Below are positions 44,079 through 53,614 of a stretch of 64,000 nt of DNA, piece by piece. Below the pieces are notes generated by a model, which was given only the letters and a program-made list of their open reading frames with translations, was not told the DNA's origin and searched no databases. Origin of the DNA: CAZYTX01 sp964650485. GTDB lineage: Bacteria; RBG-13-61-14; DATKZS01. Location of the stretch: contig CAZYTX010000003.1 of the NCBI GenBank assembly GCA_964650485.1, positions 1 to 64,000 of the forward strand, written 5' to 3'. The position numbers and the translations under genes were made by a program. Numbering within the stretch: the first letter of the stretch is position 1; the number at the start of each line of letters is the position of its first letter.

Positions 44079-44107
44079 TTGACAACACGCAAAAGCGAAA
44101 GTAGCAT
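44079..44107 (+). promoter_or_regulatory. Promoter of rpmB
   Basis: A perfect TTGACA (44079-44084) and TAGCAT (44102-44107) with a 17-bp spacer, about 25 bp before the rpmB start codon. Confidence 0.5.
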
Positions 44108-44132
44108 AATCAACCTGAAGGGAGGAACGGTG

Positions 44133-44324
44133 ATGTCGCGTGTTTGTGATATATGCGGGAAGGGTGTGCTGGTTAGCATGAACCTCTCACACGCCCATAA
44201 CCGCACCAAGAAGCGCTCTTATCCTAACATTCAGAGCACCAGGATAATGACGGCGAAGGGCCCGAAGAGAATAAACGTTTGCACCCGTTGCCTGCGCTCC
44301 GGCAAGGTAAAAAAGGCCGTATAA
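44133..44324 (+). CDS. rpmB: 50S ribosomal protein L28
   Basis: A 63-residue protein with the L28 core SHAHNRTKKRSYPNIQ. It keeps the zinc-binding cysteine form: CDIC near the N-terminus and CTRC in the second half. GGGAGG lies before ATG 44133; a longer reading from 44079 includes the promoter. It is monocistronic and convergent with the peroxiredoxin-like gene 3 bp away. Confidence 0.97.
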   Translation: MSRVCDICGKGVLVSMNLSHAHNRTKKRSYPNIQSTRIMTAKGPKRINVCTRCLRSGKVKKAV

Positions 44325-44327
44325 ATC

Positions 44328-44855
44328 TTATTGCCCGGCCAGCATGGCATCAATGTCCCCGAAGTCCGAGACGTCTTTGCCGTAGTGGGCGCGGATCACG
44401 GTCCCCTCGGGCGAGAGCAGGAACGTCGCGGGCACTTGCAGTTCGCTCCCCTCGAACCTGCCGTGCATGTGTCCTTTCAAGGCGGCTTTCATGGTGGCCG
44501 CCGCGGCCCTGGGAGCCAGAAACTCCTTTAGTCCTCCCCTCTTTACCTCAAAAAGCTCGTAGAGCGTCCTCTCACGGTCAGGCACCAGGGGGAATTTGAT
44601 GCCGTGCTCTTCGGCGTACTGCTCGGCGCGCTTTTGCGTGGACTCGACCACAGCGAAGAGCTTTATGCCCCTTGACTCGAACTCAGGGGCCTTGCCGCTG
44701 AGCTCTTCGAGCCTGTGCCTGCATAGCGGGCAGCCCAGGTGCCGCAGGAAGAACAGGGCCGCTCTTGCCTCGAAATCCCCGGGATAGCGCCACTGCGTGC
44801 CCGCGTGGTCGGTGAAACTGAACCCCTCTACCTTGTCTCCGTCCGATATGGTCAT
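44328..44855 (-). CDS. Peroxiredoxin-like (AhpC/TSA, CxxC) protein
   Basis: A 175-residue thioredoxin-fold protein. The active-site region is LRHLGCPLCRHRLEEL, a CxxC typical of the AhpC/TSA_2 or PRXL2-like branch instead of the single peroxidatic Cys of classical AhpC. FAVVESTQKRAEQYAEEHG and LVPDRERTLYELF are conserved in this branch. It likely reduces peroxides or disulfides in the cytoplasm. Confidence 0.85.
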   Translation of the reverse strand: MTISDGDKVEGFSFTDHAGTQWRYPGDFEARAALFFLRHLGCPLCRHRLEELSGKAPEFESRGIKLFAVVESTQKRAEQYAEEHGIKFPLVPDRERTLYELFEVKRGGLKEFLAPRAAAATMKAALKGHMHGRFEGSELQVPATFLLSPEGTVIRAHYGKDVSDFGDIDAMLAGQ

Positions 44856-44879
44856 TACAACGCTCCTCTACGCTTTTTA

Positions 44880-45012
44880 ACGCAACGACGCCACGACGAA
44901 TTATTGCCTGTTGTGAAAAGCCATTATTTAGCGCCAAAGGCGCGGCATTAGGATGTTTCGCAACATGCACTAATTAATAATTACCATTGCGCTGTAGCGT
45001 CGTAGCGTCCAA
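44880..45012. repeat. Nested inverted repeats between two minus-strand genes
   Basis: An outer pair reads ACGCAACGACGCCACGACG (from 44880) against GCTGTAGCGTCGTAGCGT (44991-45008). An inner pair is TGTTGTGAAA (44909-44918) against TTTCGCAACA (44956-44965). A matching inner arm, TGTTGCGAAA, occurs at 63981-63990 at the window end. It is an intergenic repeat of unknown origin. Confidence 0.5.
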
Positions 45013-47820
45013 TTAACCGCCTTCGCCGGCATCCGCGGTGCACGGCTTGACCACCGCTTTCACGTATGCATCAGGGCGGATATACTCCTTGGCCACCCTT
45101 CTCACGTCCCGCTTTGTGAGGGCCTCGATCTTTTCCGGGTACTGGTGCGAGTGCATGTATCCCAGCCCGTAGAGCTCGTCCATGGCATAGTGCGCCGCCT
45201 GGTTCGAGAACCTCTGCAGCCTTATCTCGTACTCCCCTATGAGCACGCGCTTTGCACGGGAGAGCTCCAGGTCCGAGACCGGCTCATTCCTGATCCTTTC
45301 GAGCTCTCGCAAAATGCCCTCCACCGCCTTGTGCTCGTTCTCCGGCGCGGTGCCGATGTACACCCCCAGGTAGCCTGGGTCGAGTCCTTCCTGGCTGAAT
45401 GCGAACACCGAGTATGCAAGCCCCTGCTCTCCCCTGAGGGTTGTAAAGAGCCTGCCCGACATTCCCGATAGTATGGCCTCGATCACTGATGCGGGGAAGC
45501 GGTCCTCCGATGTCAGGGACACCCCCTGGAAGCCGATGACTATATTGGCCTGCTCGGACTCCGTGCACTCCAGTGCCTCCCTTACCTCGTGGGGCGGCGC
45601 CTCCCTGGCAATGTCCGGGACCTCGAAATCCCGGCCCTCCCAGTCCTGGAATAGCCCCTCGAAGCGCTCGCGCAACTCCTTGGCCTCAACGTCGCCCACC
45701 ACCGCGATCACCAGGTTTTTCGGCGTGGCCAACTTCTGGTAAAAGCCCTGGATGTCCTCCCTGGTGATCCTGTTCAGGCTGGCCTCGGCGCCCAGTATCT
45801 CCATGCCAAAGGGGTGCTCGCTGAACAGCTTAGAGCGGAACATCTTGAAAGCAACGTAAGAGGGCCGGTCCATCCTGCTCTTTATGTTGGATGCGATGAT
45901 TGCGCGCTTGCTCTCCACCTGTTCCTCCGGGAACTCGGGGTATCTCAGCACCTCGGCAAACACGGGCAGGCATGAGTCGAAGAACTGTGCCGGGACCTCT
46001 AATGTCACCCCCAGCGAGTTCCTGCCCGAGTAGCCGTCTATGTCACCCGCCCTGGCCTCGATCACGGAGTGTATCTCCTGTGCGCTGTAGCTCTTGGTGC
46101 CTTCGGTCATGGTCTCGGCTATGAAGTTGCTGATCCCGTTCTTGTCCCGGCTCTCGAACCGGAGCCCTCCCAGAAAGGCCGCGCGCACGGACACCAGGGG
46201 CACGGCGTGGTTCTCGCGCACGATGAGCCTTACGCCGTTTTTCAGTGTGAACTTCACCGGGTCATGGGCCATGGCCTGCCCGGCCCGGGGCAGGGGCATC
46301 TCCTTTAGCTCCGGCACCTCGGGCGCGGATATGGGCCTGGGCTCAACCAGTGTGCCCGGCTGGTATGCAAGATCCCACTCACTGGTCTTTTGTATTATGG
46401 ACCTCAGCCCGGACTCGGAAAAACCCTTGGCTTCGTTGCCCGGGCCCTGCGGCAGGATGCCGGCCACGGTGAGGTTTTTGCCATGGAAGTATTTATTTGC
46501 CACCCGCATCAAGTCCTGCTTTGTCACAGCCGCAACCTGTTGCAGGTAGGCCTTCTCGTAGTCCGGGTCTCCGGTGAGCACCATGAAGTGGCCGAGCTTC
46601 CTTGCCTGTCCCTCCATGGTCTCGCGCGAGTATATTGACTCGGCGCTTATCTCCAGCTTGGCCTTCTCTATCTCCCAGGCAAAGACCGGCTCGTGCTTTA
46701 GGAGATAGAGCTGCTTGAGTATAATTTCCACGGCTTGGTGGGCCTTTTTTTCCGAGAGGTTCATTCCAACAAGGAACATTCCCGGGTCCATGGGGGTGTA
46801 TGTGTAGGCCCAGATTCTGTTCACCAGTTGCCTCGCGGTCCTGATCCTGTACACCATCCTCGAGGTCTCTCCCCTTCCCATGATGACCGAGAGCACGTCC
46901 AGGGCGGCCATGTCAGTGGCGGCGAAGCCGGGTATGTGAAAGCCCAGATACATGTATGACTCGGAGACATCCTCCCGGTACAGGACGGACCGGGGCTCTT
47001 GTTGCAGAGGCTCGGCCTCGGCCCGGGGGCTCTCTGCCGGCGCTTCTTTTTCGGGCCTCTCCCCCAGGCAGTTCTCGACCGTGTTTATGACCTCGTCCGC
47101 GTATACGTCTCCCACCACCACCACGGTCATGTTGCCGGGCACGTACCAGGTGTCATAGAACTCGGCTACATCGCCCCGGTCAAAGCTCTCCACGGTTTCC
47201 CTGAATCCTATGACCGGCCTCCTGTAAGTATGTTCTTCATAGGCCTGCTCGAACATGTACTTGTATATGCGAGAGCTGGGGTTGTCCATGCCTCGGCTGA
47301 TCTCCTCGATCACCACCTGCTTCTCACGCTCGAGCTCTTGGGGGTTAAAGACCGCGTTTTGCACGAGGTCGGCAAGAATGTCAATCGCCTTGTCATAAAA
47401 GCGGCTGGCCAGGGTCACGTAGTACACTGTCTGGTCGTGGCTTGTAAATGCGTTCAAGTCGCCTCCCAAAGCCTCGACCTCTGCCGCGGCCTCTCCAACC
47501 GCCCTCTTTTCAGTGCCTTTGAACACCATGTGCTCGACCAGGTGGGCCATGCCGGCCTGGTCCTGGCGCTCGTCCGCGGAGCCTGCTTTTATCCACACCT
47601 GCACCGCAGCCACCGGGGCGCTCCTGTTCTCCTGCACCACCACGGTGAGGCCGTTCTGCAAGGTCTTCTCCACCGTCTCAGTACTCCTTTCACCTGATTT
47701 TTCATGTGACTGCCGGACCGCACTCCTGACGGCCTTGCCAAGCTCCTTTATGGCCTGGCAGCCCGGGGTCAAGGCCAGCATGGAAATAAAAATAAGCGTA
47801 CGCCCAAAAAGCGCTCTCAT
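45013..47820 (-). CDS. Fused M16 family zinc peptidase
   Basis: A 935-residue protein of two M16 pairs fused in one chain. The first half has the inverted zinc motif HLVEHMVFKG (HxxEH) and a downstream glutamate in ELEREKQVVIEEISRG. The second half has ISNFIAETMTEGT in the same place, without His residues, so it is the inactive partner half. The N-terminus (FISMLALTPGC) is hydrophobic and may be a lipoprotein signal. It probably degrades peptides in the periplasm. Confidence 0.9.
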   Translation of the reverse strand: MRALFGRTLIFISMLALTPGCQAIKELGKAVRSAVRQSHEKSGERSTETVEKTLQNGLTVVVQENRSAPVAAVQVWIKAGSADERQDQAGMAHLVEHMVFKGTEKRAVGEAAAEVEALGGDLNAFTSHDQTVYYVTLASRFYDKAIDILADLVQNAVFNPQELEREKQVVIEEISRGMDNPSSRIYKYMFEQAYEEHTYRRPVIGFRETVESFDRGDVAEFYDTWYVPGNMTVVVVGDVYADEVINTVENCLGERPEKEAPAESPRAEAEPLQQEPRSVLYREDVSESYMYLGFHIPGFAATDMAALDVLSVIMGRGETSRMVYRIRTARQLVNRIWAYTYTPMDPGMFLVGMNLSEKKAHQAVEIILKQLYLLKHEPVFAWEIEKAKLEISAESIYSRETMEGQARKLGHFMVLTGDPDYEKAYLQQVAAVTKQDLMRVANKYFHGKNLTVAGILPQGPGNEAKGFSESGLRSIIQKTSEWDLAYQPGTLVEPRPISAPEVPELKEMPLPRAGQAMAHDPVKFTLKNGVRLIVRENHAVPLVSVRAAFLGGLRFESRDKNGISNFIAETMTEGTKSYSAQEIHSVIEARAGDIDGYSGRNSLGVTLEVPAQFFDSCLPVFAEVLRYPEFPEEQVESKRAIIASNIKSRMDRPSYVAFKMFRSKLFSEHPFGMEILGAEASLNRITREDIQGFYQKLATPKNLVIAVVGDVEAKELRERFEGLFQDWEGRDFEVPDIAREAPPHEVREALECTESEQANIVIGFQGVSLTSEDRFPASVIEAILSGMSGRLFTTLRGEQGLAYSVFAFSQEGLDPGYLGVYIGTAPENEHKAVEGILRELERIRNEPVSDLELSRAKRVLIGEYEIRLQRFSNQAAHYAMDELYGLGYMHSHQYPEKIEALTKRDVRRVAKEYIRPDAYVKAVVKPCTADAGEGG

Positions 47821-47878
47821 TATGATGGTCTCCTTTCTTTGAACAGGTTTGAGATGTGAGAGCCTCGAAACTCAGAAC

Positions 47879-49045
47879 TCAAACCTCACCCCTCATATCT
47901 CCCCATATCCTCCTTTGCACAGCCAGCGCCGTTCTTTTCGAGGCCCCTTCCGGCCCCAGGGCCTCCCTCACCTTTGCAAGCTCCTGTTTCATAAGCGCGG
48001 CCTTCTCAGGATGATCGAGCAAATCCAGGACGGTTGCAAGCAGCTTTTTTGCATTCACTTCCCATTGTTCAAGCTCGGGCACTATCTTCTTTTTTGCGAT
48101 CACGTTTGGCAGGCTGTAGTTTTCGATCAGCACAAAGGGCTTTACCAAAAGATAGGTGGGCCACGACACCGCGCCCAGCACCACCATGGGCACTCCCAGG
48201 ATGGCGGCCTCCAATGTGGCGGTGCCGCTTGCGACCACGGCCAGGTCAGATGCCGCGAGCACGTCGTGGGTCCTGTGCTCGACCACCTTTACCAAGCCTG
48301 CATTCACGGCCAGGCGCTCTTGTATGATTGAGTTGTCCAGGGTGGGGGCCTTTGCCAGCAGGAACCTCGCTTGCGGCCGCTCCTTTGCAAGCATGGCCGC
48401 GAACTCGACAATCACCGGCAGGTGCCTGTTGACCTCGGCCTTCCTGCTGCCGGGAAGAAGGCCCACCACCGGGCCGGAGCCCTCTATTTTGAACTCTTCC
48501 CGCAGGAGATGGGGGGCGTTTGAAGGCTTCACCCTCTCGCGCAGCGGATGGCCCACGAACTCGGCGTCCATTCCCGCTTCCCTGTATATGTCAGCCTCGA
48601 ACGGGAACAGGGTGAGCATGGCGTCCGCGCGCTTTGCTATCTTTTTCACCCGGCCCGGCCTCCACCCCCACACCTGGGGGCTGATGTAGTATATGACCTT
48701 TGTTTGCGGGCTGATCTTCTTTATCTTCCGGGCCAGGATAATGTTGAAGTCGGGAAGGTCCAGCAGGATGGCGCCCGCTGGCTGGCGCCGGGCCAGGCTT
48801 TTCACCAGCGCCCGGTATGCTGAAAAGAACCTCGAAAGCTCTGGCAGCACCTCGGACACGCCCACCACCCCTACCCTGGAGAAGTCCAGGAAAAGCTCGG
48901 CCCCGCATGCTTCCAGGGCCTTGCCGCCCACGCCGTATACAGAAAGCCCTGGCCGCAGCTTTTCCAGCTCGTGAACCAGGGCCGCGGCATGGGCGTCCGC
49001 GGAGGCCTCGCCCGCCACTATCATGATTGATTCTTTCAGGGTCAT
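47879..49045 (-). CDS. lpxB: Lipid-A-disaccharide synthase
   Basis: A 388-residue GT19 enzyme joining UDP-2,3-diacylglucosamine with lipid X to form the lipid A disaccharide. IMIVAGEASADAHAAALV opens the protein; YYISPQVWGWRPGRVKKI and GLLPGSRKAEVNRHLP are diagnostic. SGTATLEAAILGVPMVV is the donor site. Its presence shows a Gram-negative outer membrane. No other lpx genes are next to it here. Confidence 0.97.
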   Translation of the reverse strand: MTLKESIMIVAGEASADAHAAALVHELEKLRPGLSVYGVGGKALEACGAELFLDFSRVGVVGVSEVLPELSRFFSAYRALVKSLARRQPAGAILLDLPDFNIILARKIKKISPQTKVIYYISPQVWGWRPGRVKKIAKRADAMLTLFPFEADIYREAGMDAEFVGHPLRERVKPSNAPHLLREEFKIEGSGPVVGLLPGSRKAEVNRHLPVIVEFAAMLAKERPQARFLLAKAPTLDNSIIQERLAVNAGLVKVVEHRTHDVLAASDLAVVASGTATLEAAILGVPMVVLGAVSWPTYLLVKPFVLIENYSLPNVIAKKKIVPELEQWEVNAKKLLATVLDLLDHPEKAALMKQELAKVREALGPEGASKRTALAVQRRIWGDMRGEV

Positions 49046-49051
49046 CCGTGG

Positions 49052-49456
49052 TCAGTAAGGCGGTCCTGCCAGGTACCAGTCGCCCTCTCTTTGTACCCAT
49101 TCCTGCGTGAACTTCTCGGAGCGGAGAGTGACCGAGGGAGCGAGTATGTAAGACCTTTCCACCACCACCGCGGCCCGCTCCTCCGAGGGGCTGAGCTCGA
49201 CCTTGATCACGGTGAAGCTCTCCAGGGTGAAGCCGCGCTTGAGCGGAGCGGCCCATCTTAAAAAGTCGGGCCTCTGTTCCTGGATCACGTACGTGGAAGC
49301 GCTCTCGAAGTCGCGCCATCCAAGGTGCTCGTTGTAGCTCTTCACCGTCTCCACCAGGTCCTGCTTGCGGTTCATGAGCATTGATTCCTTGTTGGCGCAG
49401 GCAAGGACGAGCGCCAGCATGACCGCGGTGGCAAAAGGCATTATCCGGACTGTCAT
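49052..49456 (-). CDS. Small lipoprotein of unknown function
   Basis: A 134-residue protein with a lipoprotein-like signal (AVMLALVLAC, Cys20). The mature part resembles an NTF2-like or DUF4878-like fold: VKSYNEHLGWRDFESAS, later EWVQREGDWYLAGPPY, a usual ending for such domains. It is 6 bp after lpxB on the same strand reading direction (upstream of it), so the two are co-transcribed. Function is not known. Confidence 0.7.
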   Translation of the reverse strand: MTVRIMPFATAVMLALVLACANKESMLMNRKQDLVETVKSYNEHLGWRDFESASTYVIQEQRPDFLRWAAPLKRGFTLESFTVIKVELSPSEERAAVVVERSYILAPSVTLRSEKFTQEWVQREGDWYLAGPPY

Positions 49457-49564
49457 AAGATGGGTCTCCTTGTACGGACGTTGTTTTCAATTATAGTGGA
49501 GAATGATTAATGATTCAACGGCCTCTTCAGGCGAGGCTACTATACAGGGCCATGCAATATGCTA

Positions 49565-51517
49565 TTAATCCGGCGCATAGTGGGAGCCGTGCCCGGGCTC
49601 GAAGTGGAGCTCGTAGACCTCCACCGGGTTTGCAAACCCCTTTACATGGATGGGGCCAAGGCACTCGGCCAAAAACTCGTCTTTCACCCGGCCATGGGTC
49701 CTGGTAGAAACCAGTATGCCCCCGCTCCTGCAGCTTCCCTCCAGCCTCTGGGCAAGGTTGACGTTGCTCCCCAGCACGGTGTAGTCGCGCAGGTGCGTGG
49801 ACCCGAAGAAGCCCACGCTGACGTAGCCGGTGTTGATCCCGATACGTATCTGAATCCGGGGACGGCCCTTGGGCTCCCAACTCTGGTTCAGCTTCTCCAC
49901 CGCCCTCTGCATCTCCACCGCGGCGCAAACCGCCCGCAGGGCGTGGTCGTCCGTGCTTATGGGAGCGCCCCAGAAAGCCAGGATCCCGTCTCCCATGAGC
50001 TTGTCTATGGTGCCGCCGTGGCGGAGTATGATCTCGGTCATGGACTCGAAGTACTCGGTGAGAAGCTCCCATATGACCTCGGGCTCCTCCCCGTCGGAGA
50101 TGGAGGTGAAGCCAACTATGTCGGTGAACATGATGGTGAGCTCCCTGCGCTCGCCCCGTATCTCGACCGCGTCCGGGTTCACCAGCAACTGGTCAAGTAT
50201 CGCCGGGGGTATCACGTTGTAGAACTTATCGCGCAGGAACCTGGTCTGCTTGCTCTCCTTTGCCAGCCGGTAGGCCGTGATGGCCACGAAGGAAAGGGCG
50301 AAAGCCAGCAGGGGCGGCACTATGGGCACGAACCTGTCCATCAGGCTCAGCCCGGCCATGGCGTAGGCGAGATAGGCTCCCGCGGCAAGCAAGGCCAAAA
50401 CAGACGAAAGCCACGACCTTCCTATAAACCCCAGCGCCATTGCCAGCAGCACCATGACCAGCATGTCCACCGCAATCACGGTCCTGCCGGTGGTGGTGCG
50501 GAACTGCCCGGTCAGCAGGGTGTTGGCCACGTTGGCGTGGAAGCCCATCATGGGGTAGGCGGCCTGATAAGGCTGCGAGCGCATGTCCGTGCCACCGGTG
50601 AAGGCGGCCCCAAGAATACAAATGGCCCCCTTGATCTTCTCTTCCAGCTCGATGCGGACTTCATCCGGGGGGTCGGGGTCCAGGAGCCACTGCGCCGAGA
50701 AGTTGGTGAGCGTTCCCCACGGCCCGGCCCAGTTGACTATCATGTGGCCATCTTTGTCGAGCGGGACCCGGAGCGGAGCCTGGCCTGTGCGCGATGGTAT
50801 CACCACCCTCTTGTCCTGGACACTCAAACCCCCAAGGTCCCAGTCACCGGTGGCGGCAACGGCTGCCAGGCCCAGCACCGGCAACAACTCGTCCCTGACA
50901 CGCACGAACAGCGGAAACCGGCGGAAGAGCCCGTCCGCGTCCGGCGTGGCCGGGTTGGTGCCCACCATGGCTGCATGCTCGAGAAAGGCATCCGGCGGAG
51001 GCCCGGCCCTTGCACAGCACAGCTTGGTTATTGCCGAGGGGTTGTTACACTCGTAGGTATGAGGCTCGGTCCGCCCCCATTTCTCCGGCCCGAGACCAAT
51101 CGGCCACGAGTCCCCGCAATGCTTTGTAAGCTCCATGGGCACGGTTATCACGGCCTTGCCGGACTGCTTCATGGACTGGATCAGCTTCTCATCCTCTGCC
51201 GGGTCCTTGCTGGGGTTTGGAAAGTTGTAGTCAAGGGCTATGGAAGCCGCGCCCAGGTCGCTGAGCCTGGTTATTATCTTGCCGTGATAGCTCCTGGGCC
51301 AGGGCCATCTTCCGAAACGGGAGAGGCTGGGGTCGTCCACCACCACCACCACCACCCTGGGGTGAACTCGGGCCGGCGGCATGAGCTTTGAACGGATGTC
51401 AACCGTCTGAAGCTCGAGCTTTTGGATGAACTGCGGAAAGATGAGCCAGACTGCAACCACCACAGCGGGGCCGGCCAGTCCCCACAGCGCCACCGGGACC
51501 ATGGAGCGCCATCTCAT
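49565..51517 (-). CDS. CHASE2-domain adenylate/guanylate cyclase
   Basis: A 650-residue membrane cyclase. One N-terminal helix, an extracytoplasmic CHASE2 domain (about 40-330, TVDIRSKLMPPARVHPRVVVV), then three helices near 335-420 and a class III cyclase domain from about 445. Metal aspartates lie in IMFTDIVGFTSISD and GDGILAFWGAP; RIGINTGYVSVGFFGS follows. Substrate choice between ATP and GTP is not settled from this reading. The CsgG/DUF4384 gene precedes it by 15 bp, so a shared operon is likely. Confidence 0.92.
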   Translation of the reverse strand: MRWRSMVPVALWGLAGPAVVVAVWLIFPQFIQKLELQTVDIRSKLMPPARVHPRVVVVVVDDPSLSRFGRWPWPRSYHGKIITRLSDLGAASIALDYNFPNPSKDPAEDEKLIQSMKQSGKAVITVPMELTKHCGDSWPIGLGPEKWGRTEPHTYECNNPSAITKLCCARAGPPPDAFLEHAAMVGTNPATPDADGLFRRFPLFVRVRDELLPVLGLAAVAATGDWDLGGLSVQDKRVVIPSRTGQAPLRVPLDKDGHMIVNWAGPWGTLTNFSAQWLLDPDPPDEVRIELEEKIKGAICILGAAFTGGTDMRSQPYQAAYPMMGFHANVANTLLTGQFRTTTGRTVIAVDMLVMVLLAMALGFIGRSWLSSVLALLAAGAYLAYAMAGLSLMDRFVPIVPPLLAFALSFVAITAYRLAKESKQTRFLRDKFYNVIPPAILDQLLVNPDAVEIRGERRELTIMFTDIVGFTSISDGEEPEVIWELLTEYFESMTEIILRHGGTIDKLMGDGILAFWGAPISTDDHALRAVCAAVEMQRAVEKLNQSWEPKGRPRIQIRIGINTGYVSVGFFGSTHLRDYTVLGSNVNLAQRLEGSCRSGGILVSTRTHGRVKDEFLAECLGPIHVKGFANPVEVYELHFEPGHGSHYAPD

Positions 51518-51532
51518 GTTATTACTCTTTTA

Positions 51533-52852
51533 TCACCTGTGCTCGAACTGGATGTGTCTTGCAACCACTCCTTTTTTCGCCTCGATGGTGAAGGACTGGG
51601 CCTGGGCCTGCTGCTGTCCGGATAGGTTTAAGGGTATGGAAGGCCCTTCGGTCACGCCGCCGATGTTCCTCTCCCCGAAGGTGGATGCCGCGGTGCCGGT
51701 GCTGTCAATTGGGGGCTGTGCCTCCCCTGCTCCCCGTGTGGCAAAGAAGGAGTCGAGCTCGCCCGCAAGCATCTGCGAGTACTGCTCCTGCTTTTGCTGG
51801 GGAGCGTCAATCAGCCGGGTCATCATCTGCTCGATGTTGTTTATCGGCTTTGTGGAGGCTACAAGACAGATCTCTTCCTTGCCGGTGTTCTGGTCCAGGA
51901 AGTACCACTGTGTCCCGGGCGGAATGGCGTGAGTGACTCCCCCGGTCACGTAATTGGACATGGCTATCTGCTGGTTGGGGAAGAGCACGCTGGCCACGCC
52001 GGTTGACCCGAACTGGAAGATGTATACGTAGCAGTCGCGGCTGGATGAGAAGACCACCTTGATCTTGTCCCCGGAATGGAGCACGGTCCCGGGCTGAATG
52101 CTGGTGAGCCTTTCCCTCGACTGGTCCGGGCCAACGATGAGGTCCCGGGTCCCGGTTCCCGATGCTGCGGCCAGGAAGCTGGCCGTGACCTTAAGCTCCC
52201 CTGAGCCGGGCGAGGGGACCGGTATCTGGGGCGCCGCGGAGAGCGCTACCTGCACCGGCTGCTGTGTCTGCTGTGGCTTTGCCTGCTCAGGCTGCTCCTC
52301 GGGCTCCTCCTTTTCCTCCTCCAGCAAGTTGGCCACTTCGTTCTCGAAAATGCGCACCTTGCTCTGAGCGCCAACCTTGCCGCGCTTGACCTTCATGGCC
52401 CGGGCGTTAATCTCCACCTCGTCGCCTATCCGGGTGATAGTGCCGGTAATTATCCATTTCACTCCCAGGAGTTTCCCGGTCTTGGTTATGATCTCCGGCC
52501 GGGTCATGTCAGAGGCCTGCAGCTCCTGCTCCTCCAAAAGCTTCCGGATCATCCTGCGCTCCATCACCTTGAGCCGGCCCTGCTTGTGAATCTCGCCGGT
52601 GAGACCCTCGGACCAGTAGCTGCAAAGCGGCTTCCTGGTCCCGTCAAGCATCTGGAAGTCAACCACCGCCACCTTGTCGTTCCAGGGAATCTCCCGGGAC
52701 AGCTCTTTTGCCATCACCGATACGGCCTGCTGCAGGGACATGGTGGCGTCAACCTGCTGACGCTCGACCTTCTTGGAAAGAACAGAGGTTGAAAACGCCG
52801 CGGCCCCCACGATCGCCACTATAATCGCAACCGTTAGTCTCGAAAGCTTCAT
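51533..52852 (-). CDS. CsgG/FlgO-like and DUF4384 envelope protein
   Basis: A 439-residue exported protein (N-terminal hydrophobic helix LTVAIIVAIVGAAAFSTSVL). Residues 55-190 match the CsgG/FlgO-like fold that assembles in envelope complexes: KVAVVDFQMLDG, then EGLTGEIHKQGRLKVMER and IITGTITRIGDEVEINARAM. A Gln/Pro-rich linker leads to a DUF4384 domain (about 270-350, YVYIFQFGSTGVASVLFPNQ). AAGGAGG precedes ATG 52852. Such proteins are often linked to signalling at the envelope, consistent with the cyclase next door. Confidence 0.8.
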   Translation of the reverse strand: MKLSRLTVAIIVAIVGAAAFSTSVLSKKVERQQVDATMSLQQAVSVMAKELSREIPWNDKVAVVDFQMLDGTRKPLCSYWSEGLTGEIHKQGRLKVMERRMIRKLLEEQELQASDMTRPEIITKTGKLLGVKWIITGTITRIGDEVEINARAMKVKRGKVGAQSKVRIFENEVANLLEEEKEEPEEQPEQAKPQQTQQPVQVALSAAPQIPVPSPGSGELKVTASFLAAASGTGTRDLIVGPDQSRERLTSIQPGTVLHSGDKIKVVFSSSRDCYVYIFQFGSTGVASVLFPNQQIAMSNYVTGGVTHAIPPGTQWYFLDQNTGKEEICLVASTKPINNIEQMMTRLIDAPQQKQEQYSQMLAGELDSFFATRGAGEAQPPIDSTGTAASTFGERNIGGVTEGPSIPLNLSGQQQAQAQSFTIEAKKGVVARHIQFEHR

Positions 52853-53002
52853 CTCTTGCCTCCTTTCTGCTTTGGCTGTCTTTAAAAAGTCTCTATTTGG
52901 TATTTTTACTATCAGATCGTATCGGCTATGTCAACAGAAAAATAGTTCTCAGTTATCAGGGTAAAATTGCCATGACCGGGCCGGGAGCATATCATTTTAT
53001 GC

Positions 53003-53584
53003 ATGAAGATCACCCGCGCGGACTTCATAAAGAGCGCCTCCCGTCCCCCCGAGTACCCCGGAGAAGGGCTCCCCGAGGCGGCCTTTGCCGGCCGCTCCAA
53101 CGTGGGCAAGTCCTCGCTCATAAACAGGATGACGAACAGGAAGGGCCTGGCACGCATCAGCAAGAACCCAGGCCACACCCGCTCGCTCAACTTCTTCCGC
53201 GTGAACCAACGCTTGGTGTTCGCTGACCTGCCGGGCTACGGCTTTGCCAGGGTCTCTCACAAGGAGCGGGAGCAATGGAAGCGGATGGTGGAGACCTACC
53301 TTTCCCAAAGGGACGAGCTCAGGGCGGTGGTGCTGATCATGGACATCCGCAGGGACCCGGAGGACGAGGAGCTTCAGTTGATGGACTACCTTGAATCCAG
53401 GGGCCTGGTCCCGGTGCCGGTGGCCACCAAGGCGGACAGGATCGGGAAGACAAAGCGGCCCGCGAGGATCAAGGCCATGGCAAAAGCGCTGGGGCTCCCG
53501 CCCGAGGAGATCGTCGCCTTCTCCGCGCGCACCGGCGAGGGCAGGGAGGAGCTGTGGAGGAGGCTCCGGGAAGTCCTGGAGTGA
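53003..53584 (+). CDS. engB: Ribosome biogenesis GTP-binding protein EngB/YsxC
   Basis: A 193-residue GTPase for large-subunit assembly. G1 is GRSNVGKSSLIN, G2 is near NPGHTRSLNFF, G3 is DLPGYGFA and G4 is TKAD. Length is normal. It is divergent from the CsgG-type gene. No strong ribosome site is visible. Confidence 0.97.
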   Translation: MKITRADFIKSASRPPEYPGEGLPEAAFAGRSNVGKSSLINRMTNRKGLARISKNPGHTRSLNFFRVNQRLVFADLPGYGFARVSHKEREQWKRMVETYLSQRDELRAVVLIMDIRRDPEDEELQLMDYLESRGLVPVPVATKADRIGKTKRPARIKAMAKALGLPPEEIVAFSARTGEGREELWRRLREVLE

Positions 53585-53614
53585 GCTCACTGCCGTACGA
53601 AATAGATAGATTTT

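Noticed and set aside
49559..51391. A 610-residue frame opposite the cyclase
   Set aside because: Antisense to an unmistakable cyclase gene; no motif and skewed composition. It is a product of third-position GC bias.
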